NCBI RefSeq assembly: GCF_001439785.1
Contig: NZ_JYLI01000006.1
Location: forward strand, 124,001 to 188,000
Origin: Pseudomonas poae
GTDB lineage: Bacteria; Pseudomonadota; Gammaproteobacteria; Pseudomonadales; Pseudomonadaceae
Direction of reading: 5' to 3'
Length of the DNA stretch: 64,000 nt
In this document: in pieces, positions 1-8,564 of the stretch
How the letters are laid out: each line of letters starts with the position of its first letter
Numbering within the stretch: position 1 is the first letter of the stretch
Program-made: the position numbers and the translations under genes
The notes under the pieces: generated by a model
The model's input: only the letters and a program-made list of their open reading frames with translations
The model's database searches: none
What the model was told of the DNA's origin: nothing

Positions 1-540
1 GTGGGGCAGGTGGCCAAGCTCAAGGGGCTGCGCGTGGTCGGCATCGCCGGCGGTGCAGACAAGTGCCGTTACGTGGTGGACGAGCTGGGCTTTGACGCCT
101 GCGTCGACCACAAGAGCGAGAACTTCGCCAGCGAATTGGCCGCAGCCTGCTCCAACGGCGTGGATATTTATTACGAAAACGTCGGCGGCAAGGTGTTCGA
201 TGCGGTGCTGCCGTTGCTCAATCCCAAGGCGCGCATTCCCCTGTGTGGTCTGATTGCCGGCTACAACGCCAACGAAACCCCTACTGGCCCTGATCGCATG
301 CCGGCGCTGCAACGCACCCTGCTGACCAAGCGCGCGCGTATCCAGGGCTTTATCGTGTTCGACGACTATGGCGATCGCCAGCCGGAATTCCTCAGCGCCA
401 TGGCGCCGTGGGTGCGCGAGGGCAAGATCAAGTTCCGCGAGGACGTGGTCGACGGCCTGGAACAGGCACCCGAGGCGTTTATCGGTTTGCTCGAAGGGCG
501 CAACTTCGGCAAGTTGGTGGTACGCGTCGCCCAGGATTGA
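1..540 (+). CDS. NADP-dependent zinc-independent MDR oxidoreductase, 3' part (CurA-like)
   Basis: C-terminal 179 residues of a medium-chain dehydrogenase/reductase of the CurA/leukotriene B4 12-hydroxydehydrogenase type, which uses NADPH to reduce the double bond of alpha,beta-unsaturated ketones. The fragment opens inside the Rossmann domain: the initial GTG reads as the valine of a VGQVAKLKG helix after the glycine-rich loop, so it is not a start codon. The strand-helix VVGIAGGADKC, the segment DIYYENVGG and the ending NFGKLVVRV are typical of the family. The full protein should be about 330-345 residues, so the N-terminal half lies outside the window. The stop at 538-540 sits four bases before the recR promoter. 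Family call firm; exact substrate unknown. Confidence 0.85.
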   Translation: MGQVAKLKGLRVVGIAGGADKCRYVVDELGFDACVDHKSENFASELAAACSNGVDIYYENVGGKVFDAVLPLLNPKARIPLCGLIAGYNANETPTGPDRMPALQRTLLTKRARIQGFIVFDDYGDRQPEFLSAMAPWVREGKIKFREDVVDGLEQAPEAFIGLLEGRNFGKLVVRVAQD

Positions 541-544
541 GCAT

Positions 545-573
545 TTGACGCTAATCCGAGGCGCGGGTATAAA
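545..573 (+). promoter_or_regulatory. sigma70-type promoter for recR
   Basis: TTGACG at 545-550 and TATAAA at 568-573 are separated by exactly 17 bases, a near-consensus sigma70 promoter. It begins just after the upstream reductase stop and would start transcription near 580, about 27 bases before the recR ATG. This suggests recR is expressed independently of the upstream gene. Seen by eye only. Confidence 0.6.
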
Positions 574-606
574 CCGCGTCTCGTTGTTTTGTCGGACCCT
601 TCGCCC

Positions 607-1209
607 ATGAGCTTCAGCCCCCTGATTCGCCAACTGATCGATGGCCTGCGCACTTTGCCGGGCGTCGGCCAGAAAACCGCCCAGCGCATGGCGCTGCAAC
701 TGCTGGAGCGTGATCGCAGCGGTGGTATCCGTCTGGCCCAGGCCCTGAGTCAGGCCATGGAAGGCGTAGGCCATTGCCGTCAGTGCCGCACCCTTACCGA
801 AGAAGAACTCTGCCCGCAATGCGCCGACCCGCGCCGCGACGACACTTTGTTGTGCGTGGTGGAAGGGCCCATGGACGTGTACGCGGTGGAGCAGACCGGC
901 TATCGCGGTCGTTACTTCGTGCTCAAGGGCCATCTGTCGCCGCTGGACGGCCTGGGACCGGAGGCCATCGGCATTCCACAACTGGTGACGCGCATCCAGG
1001 AGCAGGGCACGTTTACCGAAGTGATCCTGGCCACCAACCCGACTGTGGAAGGCGAGGCCACTGCCCATTACATCGCGCAGCTGCTGACCAACAAAGGTCT
1101 GATCACCTCGCGCATCGCCCACGGCGTACCGCTGGGTGGCGAGTTGGAGCTGGTGGACGGCGGCACCCTGGCCCACTCGTTCGCCGGCCGCAAGCCCATC
1201 GCGCTCTAA
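607..1209 (+). CDS. recR: Recombination mediator protein RecR
   Basis: 200 residues, the normal RecR length. RecR works with RecO (and RecF) to load RecA onto SSB-coated gapped DNA in the RecFOR pathway. The sequence shows the N-terminal helix-hairpin-helix ([13 protein letters not shown]), a four-cysteine zinc finger (two CxxC pairs around residues 57-72), the Toprim domain ([16 protein letters not shown] and [12 protein letters not shown]), and the C-terminal [13 protein letters not shown]. The ATG at 607 is chosen over an in-frame TTG at 589 because it gives [15 protein letters not shown], matching family N-termini. In many gammaproteobacteria recR follows dnaX and ybaB; here a reductase precedes it. 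Confidence 0.97.
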   Translation: MSFSPLIRQLIDGLRTLPGVGQKTAQRMALQLLERDRSGGIRLAQALSQAMEGVGHCRQCRTLTEEELCPQCADPRRDDTLLCVVEGPMDVYAVEQTGYRGRYFVLKGHLSPLDGLGPEAIGIPQLVTRIQEQGTFTEVILATNPTVEGEATAHYIAQLLTNKGLITSRIAHGVPLGGELELVDGGTLAHSFAGRKPIAL

Positions 1210-1259
1210 AACACAACACACTGCAACGCTAGCGCTGTCGCGCAGCAAACCGGAGACTC

Positions 1260-1442
1260 TGTGGCGAGCGGGCTTGCCCCGCGTTGGGGTGCGAAGCGCC
1301 CCCACTCCAGAAAAACGCGGAGTACCTGATACGGCTCAGCGCCTGGTTTGGGGGCTGCTGCGCAGCCCAACGCAGGACAAGCCTGCTCGCCACAGGGAAT
1401 CTGCGCTTGATTGAACGGCATTGGGGCAAGCCCGCTCCCACA
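1260..1442 (-). repeat. ~180-bp composite REP element, copy A
   Basis: Non-coding structured repeat filling the recR-apt gap. It is the reverse complement of near-identical elements at 8346-8525 and 25932-26112. Each copy is bracketed by REP-like ends (GTGGCGAGCGGGCTTGCC and its complement), has an internal third REP-like half (GTGGCGAGCAGGCTTG) and carries two inner hairpins (GGGCTGCGCAGCAGCCC type and GGGGCGCTTCGCACCCC type). Strand is given relative to copies B and C. Both flanking genes point towards it (recR plus, apt minus), so it sits where bidirectional termination would be useful. Confidence 0.85.
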
Positions 1443-1460
1443 TGTTGTGTTGTGAAATGC

Positions 1461-2009
1461 CTACCTTTCAGTCAACGCAAACTGCGTCAGGCAGAACGTG
1501 GGAATCCCCATCGCTTCCAAACGCTGCGACCCACCCAGCTCCGGCAGATCAATGATCGCCGCCGCTTCAAAGATCTGCGCACCCATGCGTCGCACCAGGT
1601 TCGCCGCTGCAATCAGGGTGCCGCCAGTGGCGATCAGGTCATCGAACATCAGCACCGAGTCGCCTTCGCACAGGCTGTCGGCGTGCACTTCCAGAAAGGC
1701 CTCGCCGTATTCGGTCTGGTAACCCTCGGCCAGCACGTCGGCCGGCAGTTTGCCCTGCTTGCGGAACAGGATCAGCGGCTTGTTCAACTGGTAGGCGATG
1801 ATCGAGCCGATCAGAAAACCGCGCGCGTCCATCGCGCCGATGTGCGTGAACTCGGCCTCGACGTAGCGCTGGGCAAAGGTATCGGCCACCAGGCGCAAGG
1901 CGCGGGGCGATTGGAACAGTGGCGTGATGTCACGGAAAATCACCCCAGGCTTGGGGAAGTCGATGACAGGGCGGATCAGGGATTTGATGTCGAACGAATC
2001 GAGGATCAT
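1461..2009 (-). CDS. apt: Adenine phosphoribosyltransferase
   Basis: 182 residues. Converts adenine and PRPP to AMP and pyrophosphate (purine salvage, cytosol). The type I PRTase signature [13 protein letters not shown] (PRPP-binding loop) is intact, as are the N-terminal [14 protein letters not shown] motif and the [26 protein letters not shown] flexible-loop region, which define Apt rather than hypoxanthine PRTases. Length fits the family (about 180). It is transcribed away from anr and ends against repeat copy A. Confidence 0.96.
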   Translation of the reverse strand: MILDSFDIKSLIRPVIDFPKPGVIFRDITPLFQSPRALRLVADTFAQRYVEAEFTHIGAMDARGFLIGSIIAYQLNKPLILFRKQGKLPADVLAEGYQTEYGEAFLEVHADSLCEGDSVLMFDDLIATGGTLIAAANLVRRMGAQIFEAAAIIDLPELGGSQRLEAMGIPTFCLTQFALTER

Positions 2010-2087
2010 CGTCGAGGGTCCTGGGAGGAAAACGGACGCGAAGTATACCTGCGGCGTCGCCGGTGCGCTTGGCCGCAGGTGTCTGGA

Positions 2088-2822
2088 TCAGCCCTCCAGG
2101 GAGCCACCGGCCAGCGCGCACAGCTGGATCGGGTCGAGGATATGTACTTCCTTGCCCTCGGCTGCCAGCAATTGACTCTGTTGAAAACGCGTGAATACCC
2201 GTGACACGGTTTCCACCGCCAGGCCCAGGTAGTTGCCGATTTCATTGCGCGACATGCTCAGGCGGAACTGGTTGGCCGAGAACCCGCGGGCGCGAAAGCG
2301 CGCCGAGAGGTTGACCAGAAAGGTGGCGATGCGTTCGTCGGCGGTTTTCTTCGACAGCAGCAACATCATCTGTTGATCGTCACGAATCTCGCGGCTCATC
2401 ACGCGCATCAACTGGCGGCGCAGTTGCGGCAGTTGCAGGGCCAGTTCATCCAGGCGCTCAAAGGGGATTTCGCACACTGAAGTCGTCTCCATCGCCTGGG
2501 CGGACACCGGGTGCATCTCGGTGTCCATGCCCGACAGCCCGACCAGTTCGCTGGGCAGGTGAAAGCCGGTGATCTGTTCTTCGCCGCTGCCGCTCAGGCT
2601 GAAGGTCTTCAACGCACCCGAGCGCACTGCATAGACGGAATCGAACCGGTCGCTCTGGCGAAACAGAAACTCGCCCTTCTTCAGCGGGCGCCCGCGTTTA
2701 ACGATCTCGTCCAGCGCATCCATGTCTTCCAGATTCAACGAAAGTGGCAGGCAGAGGGGGGCCAGGCTGCAATCCTTGCAGTGAGCCTGGCTGTGAGCGC
2801 GCAGTTTGACTGGCTCAGGCAT
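2088..2822 (-). CDS. anr: Anaerobic regulator Anr (FNR-type, CRP superfamily)
   Basis: 244 residues. Pseudomonas counterpart of FNR: a [4Fe-4S] protein that dimerises without oxygen and activates genes with TTGAT-N4-ATCAA boxes. The cluster ligands are visible as Cys15, Cys18, Cys24 and Cys117. A cyclic-nucleotide-type beta-roll (about 40-130), a long dimer helix and a C-terminal helix-turn-helix follow; the recognition segment [18 protein letters not shown] carries the E-SR residues used to read the FNR half-site. It neighbours hemN, which has a perfect Anr box at 4891-4904, and the cbb3 oxidase genes, all classical Anr-linked functions. Confidence 0.96.
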   Translation of the reverse strand: MPEPVKLRAHSQAHCKDCSLAPLCLPLSLNLEDMDALDEIVKRGRPLKKGEFLFRQSDRFDSVYAVRSGALKTFSLSGSGEEQITGFHLPSELVGLSGMDTEMHPVSAQAMETTSVCEIPFERLDELALQLPQLRRQLMRVMSREIRDDQQMMLLLSKKTADERIATFLVNLSARFRARGFSANQFRLSMSRNEIGNYLGLAVETVSRVFTRFQQSQLLAAEGKEVHILDPIQLCALAGGSLEG

Positions 2823-2915
2823 TTCTTAAGTCCTTGTGGGAAATCACACATAAGTCGTAAGGGTAACGCACCGAGGGTGGGTGAGGCCAGCGCGCACAAA
2901 ACAGCGCCGGCGCTA

Positions 2916-2942
2916 TAAAGGTTCATGTATCCATGCCGATAC
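2916..2942 (+). promoter_or_regulatory. sigma28 (FliA) flagellar promoter for the FlxA-like gene
   Basis: TAAAGGTT (2916-2923), an 11-base spacer, then GCCGATAC (2935-2942). The FliA consensus is TAAAGTTT-N11-GCCGATAA, so only two positions differ and the spacing is exact. Transcription would begin near 2948-2950, some 25 bases before the ATG at 2976. Confidence 0.75.
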
Positions 2943-2975
2943 AAAGGCCTATCTCATTCAATCAGGACCCGGATC

Positions 2976-3443
2976 ATGTCTTCCATCGGTGGCCTCAATC
3001 CTTCCAGTGTGAACATTCCGACGGTGCCGGACCTCAGAAAAAACGCTGCGGCAGAAGACGCCCGCAACGACGAAAAACCAGCGAGTGAAACCGAGGTGAA
3101 GGAGGGCGTCAGCGTATCGATCTCCAGTGCCGGCTTTCGTGCTGCCAAAACCGACTCGAACAAGGACATTGATAACAGCAGTCAGACCGACCCGGTCAAA
3201 CAGCTGCTGAAAATGATCCGCGAGCTGAAAAAGCAGATCGCCGATAAGCAGGCCGAAATCGCTGCCGCCCAGTCCGACAATTCGCTGACCCCCGAGGCGC
3301 GTCAGGCGCGGGTCGCCAACCTGCAGGCGAGCATCGCCACGTTGCAGGCCAGCCTGACCATGGTGCAGATGCAGTTGGGCAAGGCCATGAAGGACCAGCC
3401 GGCTGATGCGCAGATGGAAGCCATGAGTCTGGCGTCCAAGTAA
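2976..3443 (+). CDS. FlxA-like coiled-coil protein, probably sigma28-dependent
   Basis: 155 residues, hydrophilic, no signal peptide. A disordered, Lys/Glu-rich N-terminal third is followed by a long amphipathic region (about residues 70-150: MIRELKKQIADKQAEIAAAQ, then VANLQASIATLQASLTMVQ) predicted to form coiled coils. This matches the FlxA-like family, whose E. coli founder is a FliA-dependent gene of unknown function. The near-consensus sigma28 promoter just upstream independently supports that. The ATG at 2976 is preferred over upstream in-frame codons: it follows AGGA at good spacing and lies downstream of the predicted transcription start. It converges with hemN, four bases away. A link to motility is inferred. 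Confidence 0.7.
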   Translation: MSSIGGLNPSSVNIPTVPDLRKNAAAEDARNDEKPASETEVKEGVSVSISSAGFRAAKTDSNKDIDNSSQTDPVKQLLKMIRELKKQIADKQAEIAAAQSDNSLTPEARQARVANLQASIATLQASLTMVQMQLGKAMKDQPADAQMEAMSLASK

Positions 3444-3447
3444 CGCG

Positions 3448-4830
3448 TCAGATCACCCGCGAAAACCGTTGCCGGTTCTGCTGCCCAAGGTACGCATCGA
3501 ACAGCATGCACAGCGAGCGCACCAGCAGGCGCCCGGCCGGCAATACCCGAATGCCCCTGGCGTCGAGCTCGATCAGACCGTCGCGGGTCATCGTCTGCAA
3601 CTGCGGCCACAGCGCGGCGAAATAGTCGCGAAAGTCGAGGTTGAACGCCTGCTCGATGCGCTCGAAGTCCAGCTGAAAATGGCAGATCAGTTGCTGGATC
3701 ACTGCCCGCCGCAGCCGGTCATCCGCGGTGCACAGCAGCCCACGGCTGGTCGCCAGTTGCGCACCCGCCAGCGCGTTCTGGTAGGCGCCGAGGTCGCTGG
3801 TGTTCTGGCAGTACAGGTCGCCGATCTGACTGATTGCCGACACCCCCAGCCCAATCAAATCGCAGTGCCCATGGGTGGTGTAGCCCTGGAAATTACGTTG
3901 CAGGGTGCCGTCTTCCTGGGCAATGGCCAGCTCGTCATCCGGCAGCGCGAAATGGTCCATGCCGATGTAGCGGTAGCCGGCCTGGGTCAACTGTTCGATG
4001 GTGGTCTGCAGCATCAGCAGTTTGGTGGCCGGGGTGGGCAGGTGGTCGCTGTTGATCCGCCGCTGGGGCATGAAGCGCTCCGGCAGGTGCGCGTAGTTGA
4101 ACACCGACACGCGGTCCGGTTGCAGTCGGATGACTTCCTCCACCGTGTTGGCAAAGCCGAGCGGCGACTGGCTGGGTAAGCCGTAGATCAGGTCGATGTT
4201 GATCGAGTGAAACTGCAGGGTGCGCGCGGCGTCGATCACGGCGCGGGTTTCTTCCAGGCTTTGCAGGCGATTGACCGCGCGCTGCACGTGCGGGTCGAGG
4301 TCCTGCAGACCGATGCTCACCCGGTTGAGCCCCAGCTCGCGCAGCAGGCCCATGGTCGCCCAATCCGCTTCGCGCGGATCGATCTCGATGCCGTAGTCGC
4401 CCGAGTCGTCATCGCGCAGATTGAAGTGCTCGCGCAGGCTGCCCATCACCTGGCGCAGTTCGTTGTGGCTGAGAAAGGTCGGGGTGCCGCCGCCCAGATG
4501 CAGTTGCTCCACCACCTGCTTCGGACCGAGGTGGCAGGCCACCTTCTCGATCTCCTGCATCAGGCGTTGCAGATAGACCTGCGCGCGGCCTCGGTCTTTG
4601 GTGATTACCTTGTTGCAGGCGCAGTAGTAGCAGATGTTGGCGCAGAACGGCACGTGCACGTAAAGCGACAGCGGCCGCGCGGCCTGGCGGCTGTCGCGCA
4701 GCGCGTGCAGCAGCTCGAAGGCGCCGACCTGGCTGTCCATTTGCACGGCGGTGGGGTAGGACGTGTAGCGCGGCCCGGCGAGGTCGTAGCGGTGAATCAG
4801 ATCGGTGTCCCAACGAATGGCGTCGAGCAT
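3448..4830 (-). CDS. hemN: Oxygen-independent coproporphyrinogen III dehydrogenase
   Basis: 460 residues. Radical-SAM enzyme that decarboxylates coproporphyrinogen III to protoporphyrinogen IX without oxygen. The cluster-binding CxxxCxxC is Cys63, Cys67 and Cys70 (PFCANICYYC), followed by the SAM-binding GGGTP. The N-terminus RYDLAGPRYTSYPTA and a C-terminal HemN domain separate it from HemW-like relatives. The ATG at 4830 is chosen because it gives the normal HemN start; an in-frame codon at 4875 would add 15 unconserved residues and approach the regulatory site. A perfect Anr box lies about 60 bases upstream, so induction at low oxygen by the nearby anr product is expected. Confidence 0.96.
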   Translation of the reverse strand: MLDAIRWDTDLIHRYDLAGPRYTSYPTAVQMDSQVGAFELLHALRDSRQAARPLSLYVHVPFCANICYYCACNKVITKDRGRAQVYLQRLMQEIEKVACHLGPKQVVEQLHLGGGTPTFLSHNELRQVMGSLREHFNLRDDDSGDYGIEIDPREADWATMGLLRELGLNRVSIGLQDLDPHVQRAVNRLQSLEETRAVIDAARTLQFHSINIDLIYGLPSQSPLGFANTVEEVIRLQPDRVSVFNYAHLPERFMPQRRINSDHLPTPATKLLMLQTTIEQLTQAGYRYIGMDHFALPDDELAIAQEDGTLQRNFQGYTTHGHCDLIGLGVSAISQIGDLYCQNTSDLGAYQNALAGAQLATSRGLLCTADDRLRRAVIQQLICHFQLDFERIEQAFNLDFRDYFAALWPQLQTMTRDGLIELDARGIRVLPAGRLLVRSLCMLFDAYLGQQNRQRFSRVI

Positions 4831-4890
4831 GCGGGCGCTCCCCCGGATAGGCTGATGGGCCGAGTCTAGGGGCACGGCGGGACGGCCATG

Positions 4891-4904
4891 TTGATTTGCA
4901 TCAA
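4891..4904 (-). promoter_or_regulatory. Anr/FNR box upstream of hemN
   Basis: TTGATTTGCATCAA matches TTGAT-N4-ATCAA at every defined base and is palindromic. Its centre lies about 67 bases from the hemN start codon, compatible with a class II activator position (-41.5) for a start site around 4856. It lies between the stop of the upstream membrane gene (4933) and hemN. Confidence 0.85.
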
Positions 4905-4932
4905 CGGGGAGTGGCGCTGTGCCACAGGCAGA

Positions 4933-5598
4933 TCAATGCCCCATCAGCCAGTGCTGGTGCGGGCCCGGCAGGGTCCAGACACCGAACAGTATCACCAGCA
5001 CGCCACCGGCCACGCGCAGGCTACGCCGGCGCAATAATGCGGTGACCCGCTCCGCCGCCAGTCCTGTCGCCAGCAGCACCGGCCAGGTGCCCACGCCGAA
5101 CGCCAGCATCAGCCATGCGCTGTGGGCCGCATTGCCCTGGCTCGCGGCCCACAGCAGGGTGCTGTAGACCAGCCCGCACGGTAACCAGCCCCACAGGGCG
5201 CCGAGCAGCAAGGCACGCGGCAGGCTCGACACCGGCAGCAAGCGGTTGGCCAGTGGCTGGATATATCGCCACAGGCCGCGCCCGAGGCTTTCGAGGCGGG
5301 TGAGGCCGCTCCACCAGCCGGCCAGGTACAGGCCCATACACACCAGCAACATGCCGGCCAGTACGCGCATGAACATCGCCGCCGGACTGTTGGCCACCGC
5401 CCAGCCAGCCAGGCCGATGAGCAGTCCCGCACAGGCATAGCTGAGGATGCGCCCCAGGTTGTATGCCAGCAGCAGGCGAAAACGGCGGTTGCGTTGCGCG
5501 CTGGGAATCGCCAGCGTCAGCGCGCCCATCAGCCCGCCGCACATGCCCAGGCAGTGGCCGCCACCGAGCAGGCCGAGGATCAGCGCGGAGATCAGCAT
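4933..5598 (-). CDS. TauE/SafE-UreH-like transmembrane protein of the cco cluster
   Basis: 221 residues, strongly hydrophobic with about six membrane helices. It starts LGLLGGGHCLGMCGGLMGAL, the His-Cys-Gly-Met-Cys motif of the DsbD_2/UreH-like transmembrane family seen next to cbb3 genes in many proteobacteria, where a role in metal or thiol handling for oxidase assembly is suspected. A second LPCGLVYSTLLWA motif carries another conserved cysteine. The start at 5598 is chosen because upstream in-frame sequence is ccoS read in another frame. It lies 10 bases after ccoS and is likely in the same transcript. Precise substrate unknown. Confidence 0.8.
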   Translation of the reverse strand: MLISALILGLLGGGHCLGMCGGLMGALTLAIPSAQRNRRFRLLLAYNLGRILSYACAGLLIGLAGWAVANSPAAMFMRVLAGMLLVCMGLYLAGWWSGLTRLESLGRGLWRYIQPLANRLLPVSSLPRALLLGALWGWLPCGLVYSTLLWAASQGNAAHSAWLMLAFGVGTWPVLLATGLAAERVTALLRRRSLRVAGGVLVILFGVWTLPGPHQHWLMGH

Positions 5599-5608
5599 CG
5601 GCGCCAGG

Positions 5609-5821
5609 TCAAGCACGGGGCGAGTCCGTGGGCGATTGCTGCGGTGCATCGGCCTCGTCGGTGGCGGCCAGGTGGTTCGGGTCGTGGTCGTCGAACAGCA
5701 CGCTGTGGGCCGCACCGTCGAGGTCGTCGTACTGGCCGCTATCCACCGCCCAGAAGAAGATGTAGATCGCCACGCCCACTAACAGCAGCGCCGCCGGAAT
5801 CATCACGTAAAGAGCTGGCAT
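5609..5821 (-). CDS. ccoS: cbb3 oxidase maturation protein CcoS
   Basis: 70 residues. Small single-pass inner membrane protein needed for cofactor insertion into cbb3 oxidase. One N-terminal helix (MIPAALLLVGVAIYIFFWAV) is followed by the family signature SGQYDDLDGAAHSVLFDD. It starts two bases after the ccoI stop and ends 10 bases before the TauE-like gene, so ccoG-H-I-S read as one transcription unit. The start at 5821 (MPALYVM) fits the family; the longer frame upstream is ccoI sequence in a different frame. Confidence 0.93.
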   Translation of the reverse strand: MPALYVMIPAALLLVGVAIYIFFWAVDSGQYDDLDGAAHSVLFDDHDPNHLAATDEADAPQQSPTDSPRA

Positions 5822-5823
5822 TG

Positions 5824-8292
5824 CTACTCCAGGCCCGCGCGGCTCAGGCCGGCAACGGGCGGTTTGGCTAAGGGGGCGAGCGCCGCGCGCGGCCGGCGCG
5901 TCAGGCGCAAGGCGTTGAGCACCACGGTCAACGAACTCACGGACATGCCGATTGCCGCCCAGATGGGTGTGATCCAACCCAGCGCGGCGAACGGCAGCAT
6001 CAGGCCATTGTACAGACCGGCCCACAGCAGGTTTTCAATGATCACCCGGCGGGTCCGCCGCGCCAGGCTGAACGCCTGCACCAGAGCGTCCAGGCGATTG
6101 TTCAGCAGTACCGCGTCGGCGCTGGTTTTCGCCAGGTCCGTGGCCGAGCCCATGGCCACGCTGATATCGGCGGCGGCCAGCACGGGCACATCGTTGACGC
6201 CGTCGCCGAGCATCAGCACCTTGCGACCTTGTGCGTGCAGGCGTTGCAGCACCTGCAGTTTGTCATCCGGGTGCAGGCCGCCGTGGGCTTCGTCGATGCC
6301 CAATGCTGCGGCGACGCTGGCGACCATCGGCGAGCTGTCCCCCGACAGCAGCAGCGTGCGCCAGCCTCGTGCCTTGCACGCCGCGAGCAGGGCCGGCGCA
6401 TCGCTGCGCAGGCGGTCATCGAGCCCGAACCAGGCGAGCGCGCCGCTGCGGTCACCCAACAGCAGCCATTGCCCGCTGTGTTCCGGCGCGGCGGGCGGCG
6501 GGCACCCGCTGAGTTCACAGACGTAGGCAGGCTGGCCGATGCGCAGCAGGCGTTCGCCGACGTGACCTTCCAGCCCCAGGCCCGCAGCGTTGCGCACGTC
6601 AGCGGCGGGTAGCGGCGCGCGGCCGAACGCGCGGGCAATCGGGTGTTCGGAGCGGTTTTCCAGGGCGGCGGCGAGGCCCAGGCACTGGTCGCTGTTCAGT
6701 TTGCCCAGAGGCCGGATGGCGTTGAGGGTCAGACGTCCTTCGGTAAGGGTGCCGGTCTTGTCGAAAATCACCGTGTCGATCTGATTCAGGCCTTCGAGCA
6801 CATGGCCGCGTGTCAGCAGCAGGCCGAGGCTGTGCAGGGTGCCGGTGGCGGTGGTGAGCGCCGTCGGCGTGGCCAGCGACAAGGCGCACGGGCAGGTCGC
6901 CACCAACATCGCCAGCACGATCCAGAACGCCCGTGACGGGTCCAGTTGCCACCACAGCAGACCGATCACGGCGGCGGCTATCAATGAACCCAGCAGGAAC
7001 CACTGCGCGGCGCGGTCGGCCAGCTGCGCCAGCCGCGGCTTTTCGGCCTGGGCGCGTTCCAGCAGACGCACGATGGCGGACAGTTGCGTGTCGTGGCCCA
7101 GGGCGCGCACGTGCACGGTCAGCGCGCCGTCGACGTTGAGCGTGCCGGCCGTCACGCTGTCGCCGACGTGCCGGGGTTGTGGCAGGTACTCGCCGGTGAG
7201 CAGGGACTCATCGATGCTCGACTGGCCCTCGAGGATCACGCCGTCAGCCGGCAGCACCGCACCGGGGTGCACCAGCACGCGGTCGCTCAGGGCCAGCTCG
7301 GTCAACAGGACACGCTCGCTCTGGCCGTCGCTCTTGAGGCGCAGGCACGAAGCGGGCAGCAGGTTGACCAGGTGCGCGGTGGCAGCGGCCGTGCGCTGCC
7401 GGGCGCGACGTTCCAGGTAGCGCCCGGTCAGCAGGAACAGCGCGAACATGCCTACTGCGTCGAAGTACAACTCGCCCGTGCCGGTGATGGCGGTCCAGAT
7501 GCCGGCCAGGTACGCGCCGCCAATCGCCAGGGACACCGACACGTCCATGGTCAGGTGGCGCGTGCGCAGATCCCGCATCGCGCCCTTGAAGAACGGCGCG
7601 CAGCTGTAGAACACGATGGGCGTGGTGAGGAACATCGCGACCCAGCGCAGGATCACGTGCAACTCTGGGCTCAGGTCGACGTTGAACTGTGGCCAGGTCG
7701 CCATGGTGGCCATCATTGCCTGAAACCACAGCAGGCCGGCGACGCCGAGCCGGCGCAGGGTCAGGCGGTTTTCCCCGGCCAGTTGCTCGGCGGCGCGGTC
7801 GGCCTGGTAGGGGTGGGCGGCGTAGCCGATATGACGCAACTCGCTGAGCACGCGGCTCAGTGGCAGTTGCCCGTCGGCCCAACGCAGGTGCAGCCGGTGG
7901 TTGGACAGGTTCAGCCGCGCCTCGACCACGCCGGGCAGACGGCGCAGGTGTGTTTCGATCAGCCAGCCGCAGGCCGCGCAACTGATGCCTTCGATCAGCA
8001 GAGTGGTTTCGGCGAGGTCGCCGTCGCGGCGCAAGAAGGGTTTTTGTACGTCGGCGCGGTCGTACAGCGCCAGCTCGTCCAGCAATTGCACCGGCAGGGT
8101 GTCGGGGTTGGCCGAGGTTTCGCTGCGGTGCTGGTAATAATGTTGCAGTCCGCCGGCCACGATGGCTTCGGCCACGGCCTGGCAGCCCAGGCAGCAGAGC
8201 TCGCGGCGCTCGCCAAGGATCATCGCGGTGAAGCGGCTGCCGCTTGGAACGGGCAGCGCGCAGTGGTAGCAGGGGCTTGTCATGGTTGGCAT
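5824..8292 (-). CDS. ccoI: P1B-type copper-transporting ATPase for cbb3 assembly (CcoI/FixI)
   Basis: 822 residues. ATP-driven copper exporter that supplies the metal for cbb3 oxidase assembly. An unusual cysteine-rich N-terminus (Cys8/Cys11; CC-x2-C at 33-37) precedes a heavy-metal-associated domain with GISCAAC (Cys105/Cys108). The P-type core is complete: TGE at 366-368, intramembrane CPC at 467-469, phosphorylation motif DKTGT at 511-515 and hinge GDGVNDVPVL. The CC-x2-C extension is typical of FixI/CcoI rather than the detoxification pump CopA. An alternative start lies at 8283 (MTSPCYHC). It is flanked upstream by repeat copy B, a 272-base interruption of the ccoGHIS order. Confidence 0.94.
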   Translation of the reverse strand: MPTMTSPCYHCALPVPSGSRFTAMILGERRELCCLGCQAVAEAIVAGGLQHYYQHRSETSANPDTLPVQLLDELALYDRADVQKPFLRRDGDLAETTLLIEGISCAACGWLIETHLRRLPGVVEARLNLSNHRLHLRWADGQLPLSRVLSELRHIGYAAHPYQADRAAEQLAGENRLTLRRLGVAGLLWFQAMMATMATWPQFNVDLSPELHVILRWVAMFLTTPIVFYSCAPFFKGAMRDLRTRHLTMDVSVSLAIGGAYLAGIWTAITGTGELYFDAVGMFALFLLTGRYLERRARQRTAAATAHLVNLLPASCLRLKSDGQSERVLLTELALSDRVLVHPGAVLPADGVILEGQSSIDESLLTGEYLPQPRHVGDSVTAGTLNVDGALTVHVRALGHDTQLSAIVRLLERAQAEKPRLAQLADRAAQWFLLGSLIAAAVIGLLWWQLDPSRAFWIVLAMLVATCPCALSLATPTALTTATGTLHSLGLLLTRGHVLEGLNQIDTVIFDKTGTLTEGRLTLNAIRPLGKLNSDQCLGLAAALENRSEHPIARAFGRAPLPAADVRNAAGLGLEGHVGERLLRIGQPAYVCELSGCPPPAAPEHSGQWLLLGDRSGALAWFGLDDRLRSDAPALLAACKARGWRTLLLSGDSSPMVASVAAALGIDEAHGGLHPDDKLQVLQRLHAQGRKVLMLGDGVNDVPVLAAADISVAMGSATDLAKTSADAVLLNNRLDALVQAFSLARRTRRVIIENLLWAGLYNGLMLPFAALGWITPIWAAIGMSVSSLTVVLNALRLTRRPRAALAPLAKPPVAGLSRAGLE

Positions 8293-8345
8293 CTGGGGTG
8301 GCTGGAAGGTGACTGCACATCAGTTATTTCAGGCAACCACATCCC

Positions 8346-8525
8346 TGTGGCGAGCGGGCAAGCCCTAATGGCGTTCAGTTAAGCGCAGATTCCCTGTGGC
8401 GAGCAGGCTTGTCCTGCGTTGGGCTGCGCAGCAGCCCCAAAACCAGGCGCGCCGTATCAGGTACACCGCGTTTTGCTGGATTGGGGGCGCTTCGCACCCT
8501 AACGCGGTGCAAGCCCGCTCGCCAC
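8346..8525 (+). repeat. ~180-bp composite REP element, copy B
   Basis: Non-coding repeat between ccoH (ends 8565) and ccoI (starts 8292). It is in the same orientation as copy C (25932-26112) and inverted relative to copy A (1260-1442). Identity to copy C runs nearly end to end, with small differences at the inner hairpin loops. It lies within an apparent operon and could form strong RNA hairpins there, reducing or terminating read-through from ccoH into ccoI. No coding signal is seen in 8293-8564. Confidence 0.85.
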
Positions 8526-8564
8526 GATAATTGCGCCCCCGTATTTTGATCGAGGCGTGCGTTT

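Noticed and set aside
1284..2204. 306-codon plus-strand frame across repeat A and apt
   Set aside because: It starts inside a non-coding repeat and runs antisense to apt; composition is not protein-like.
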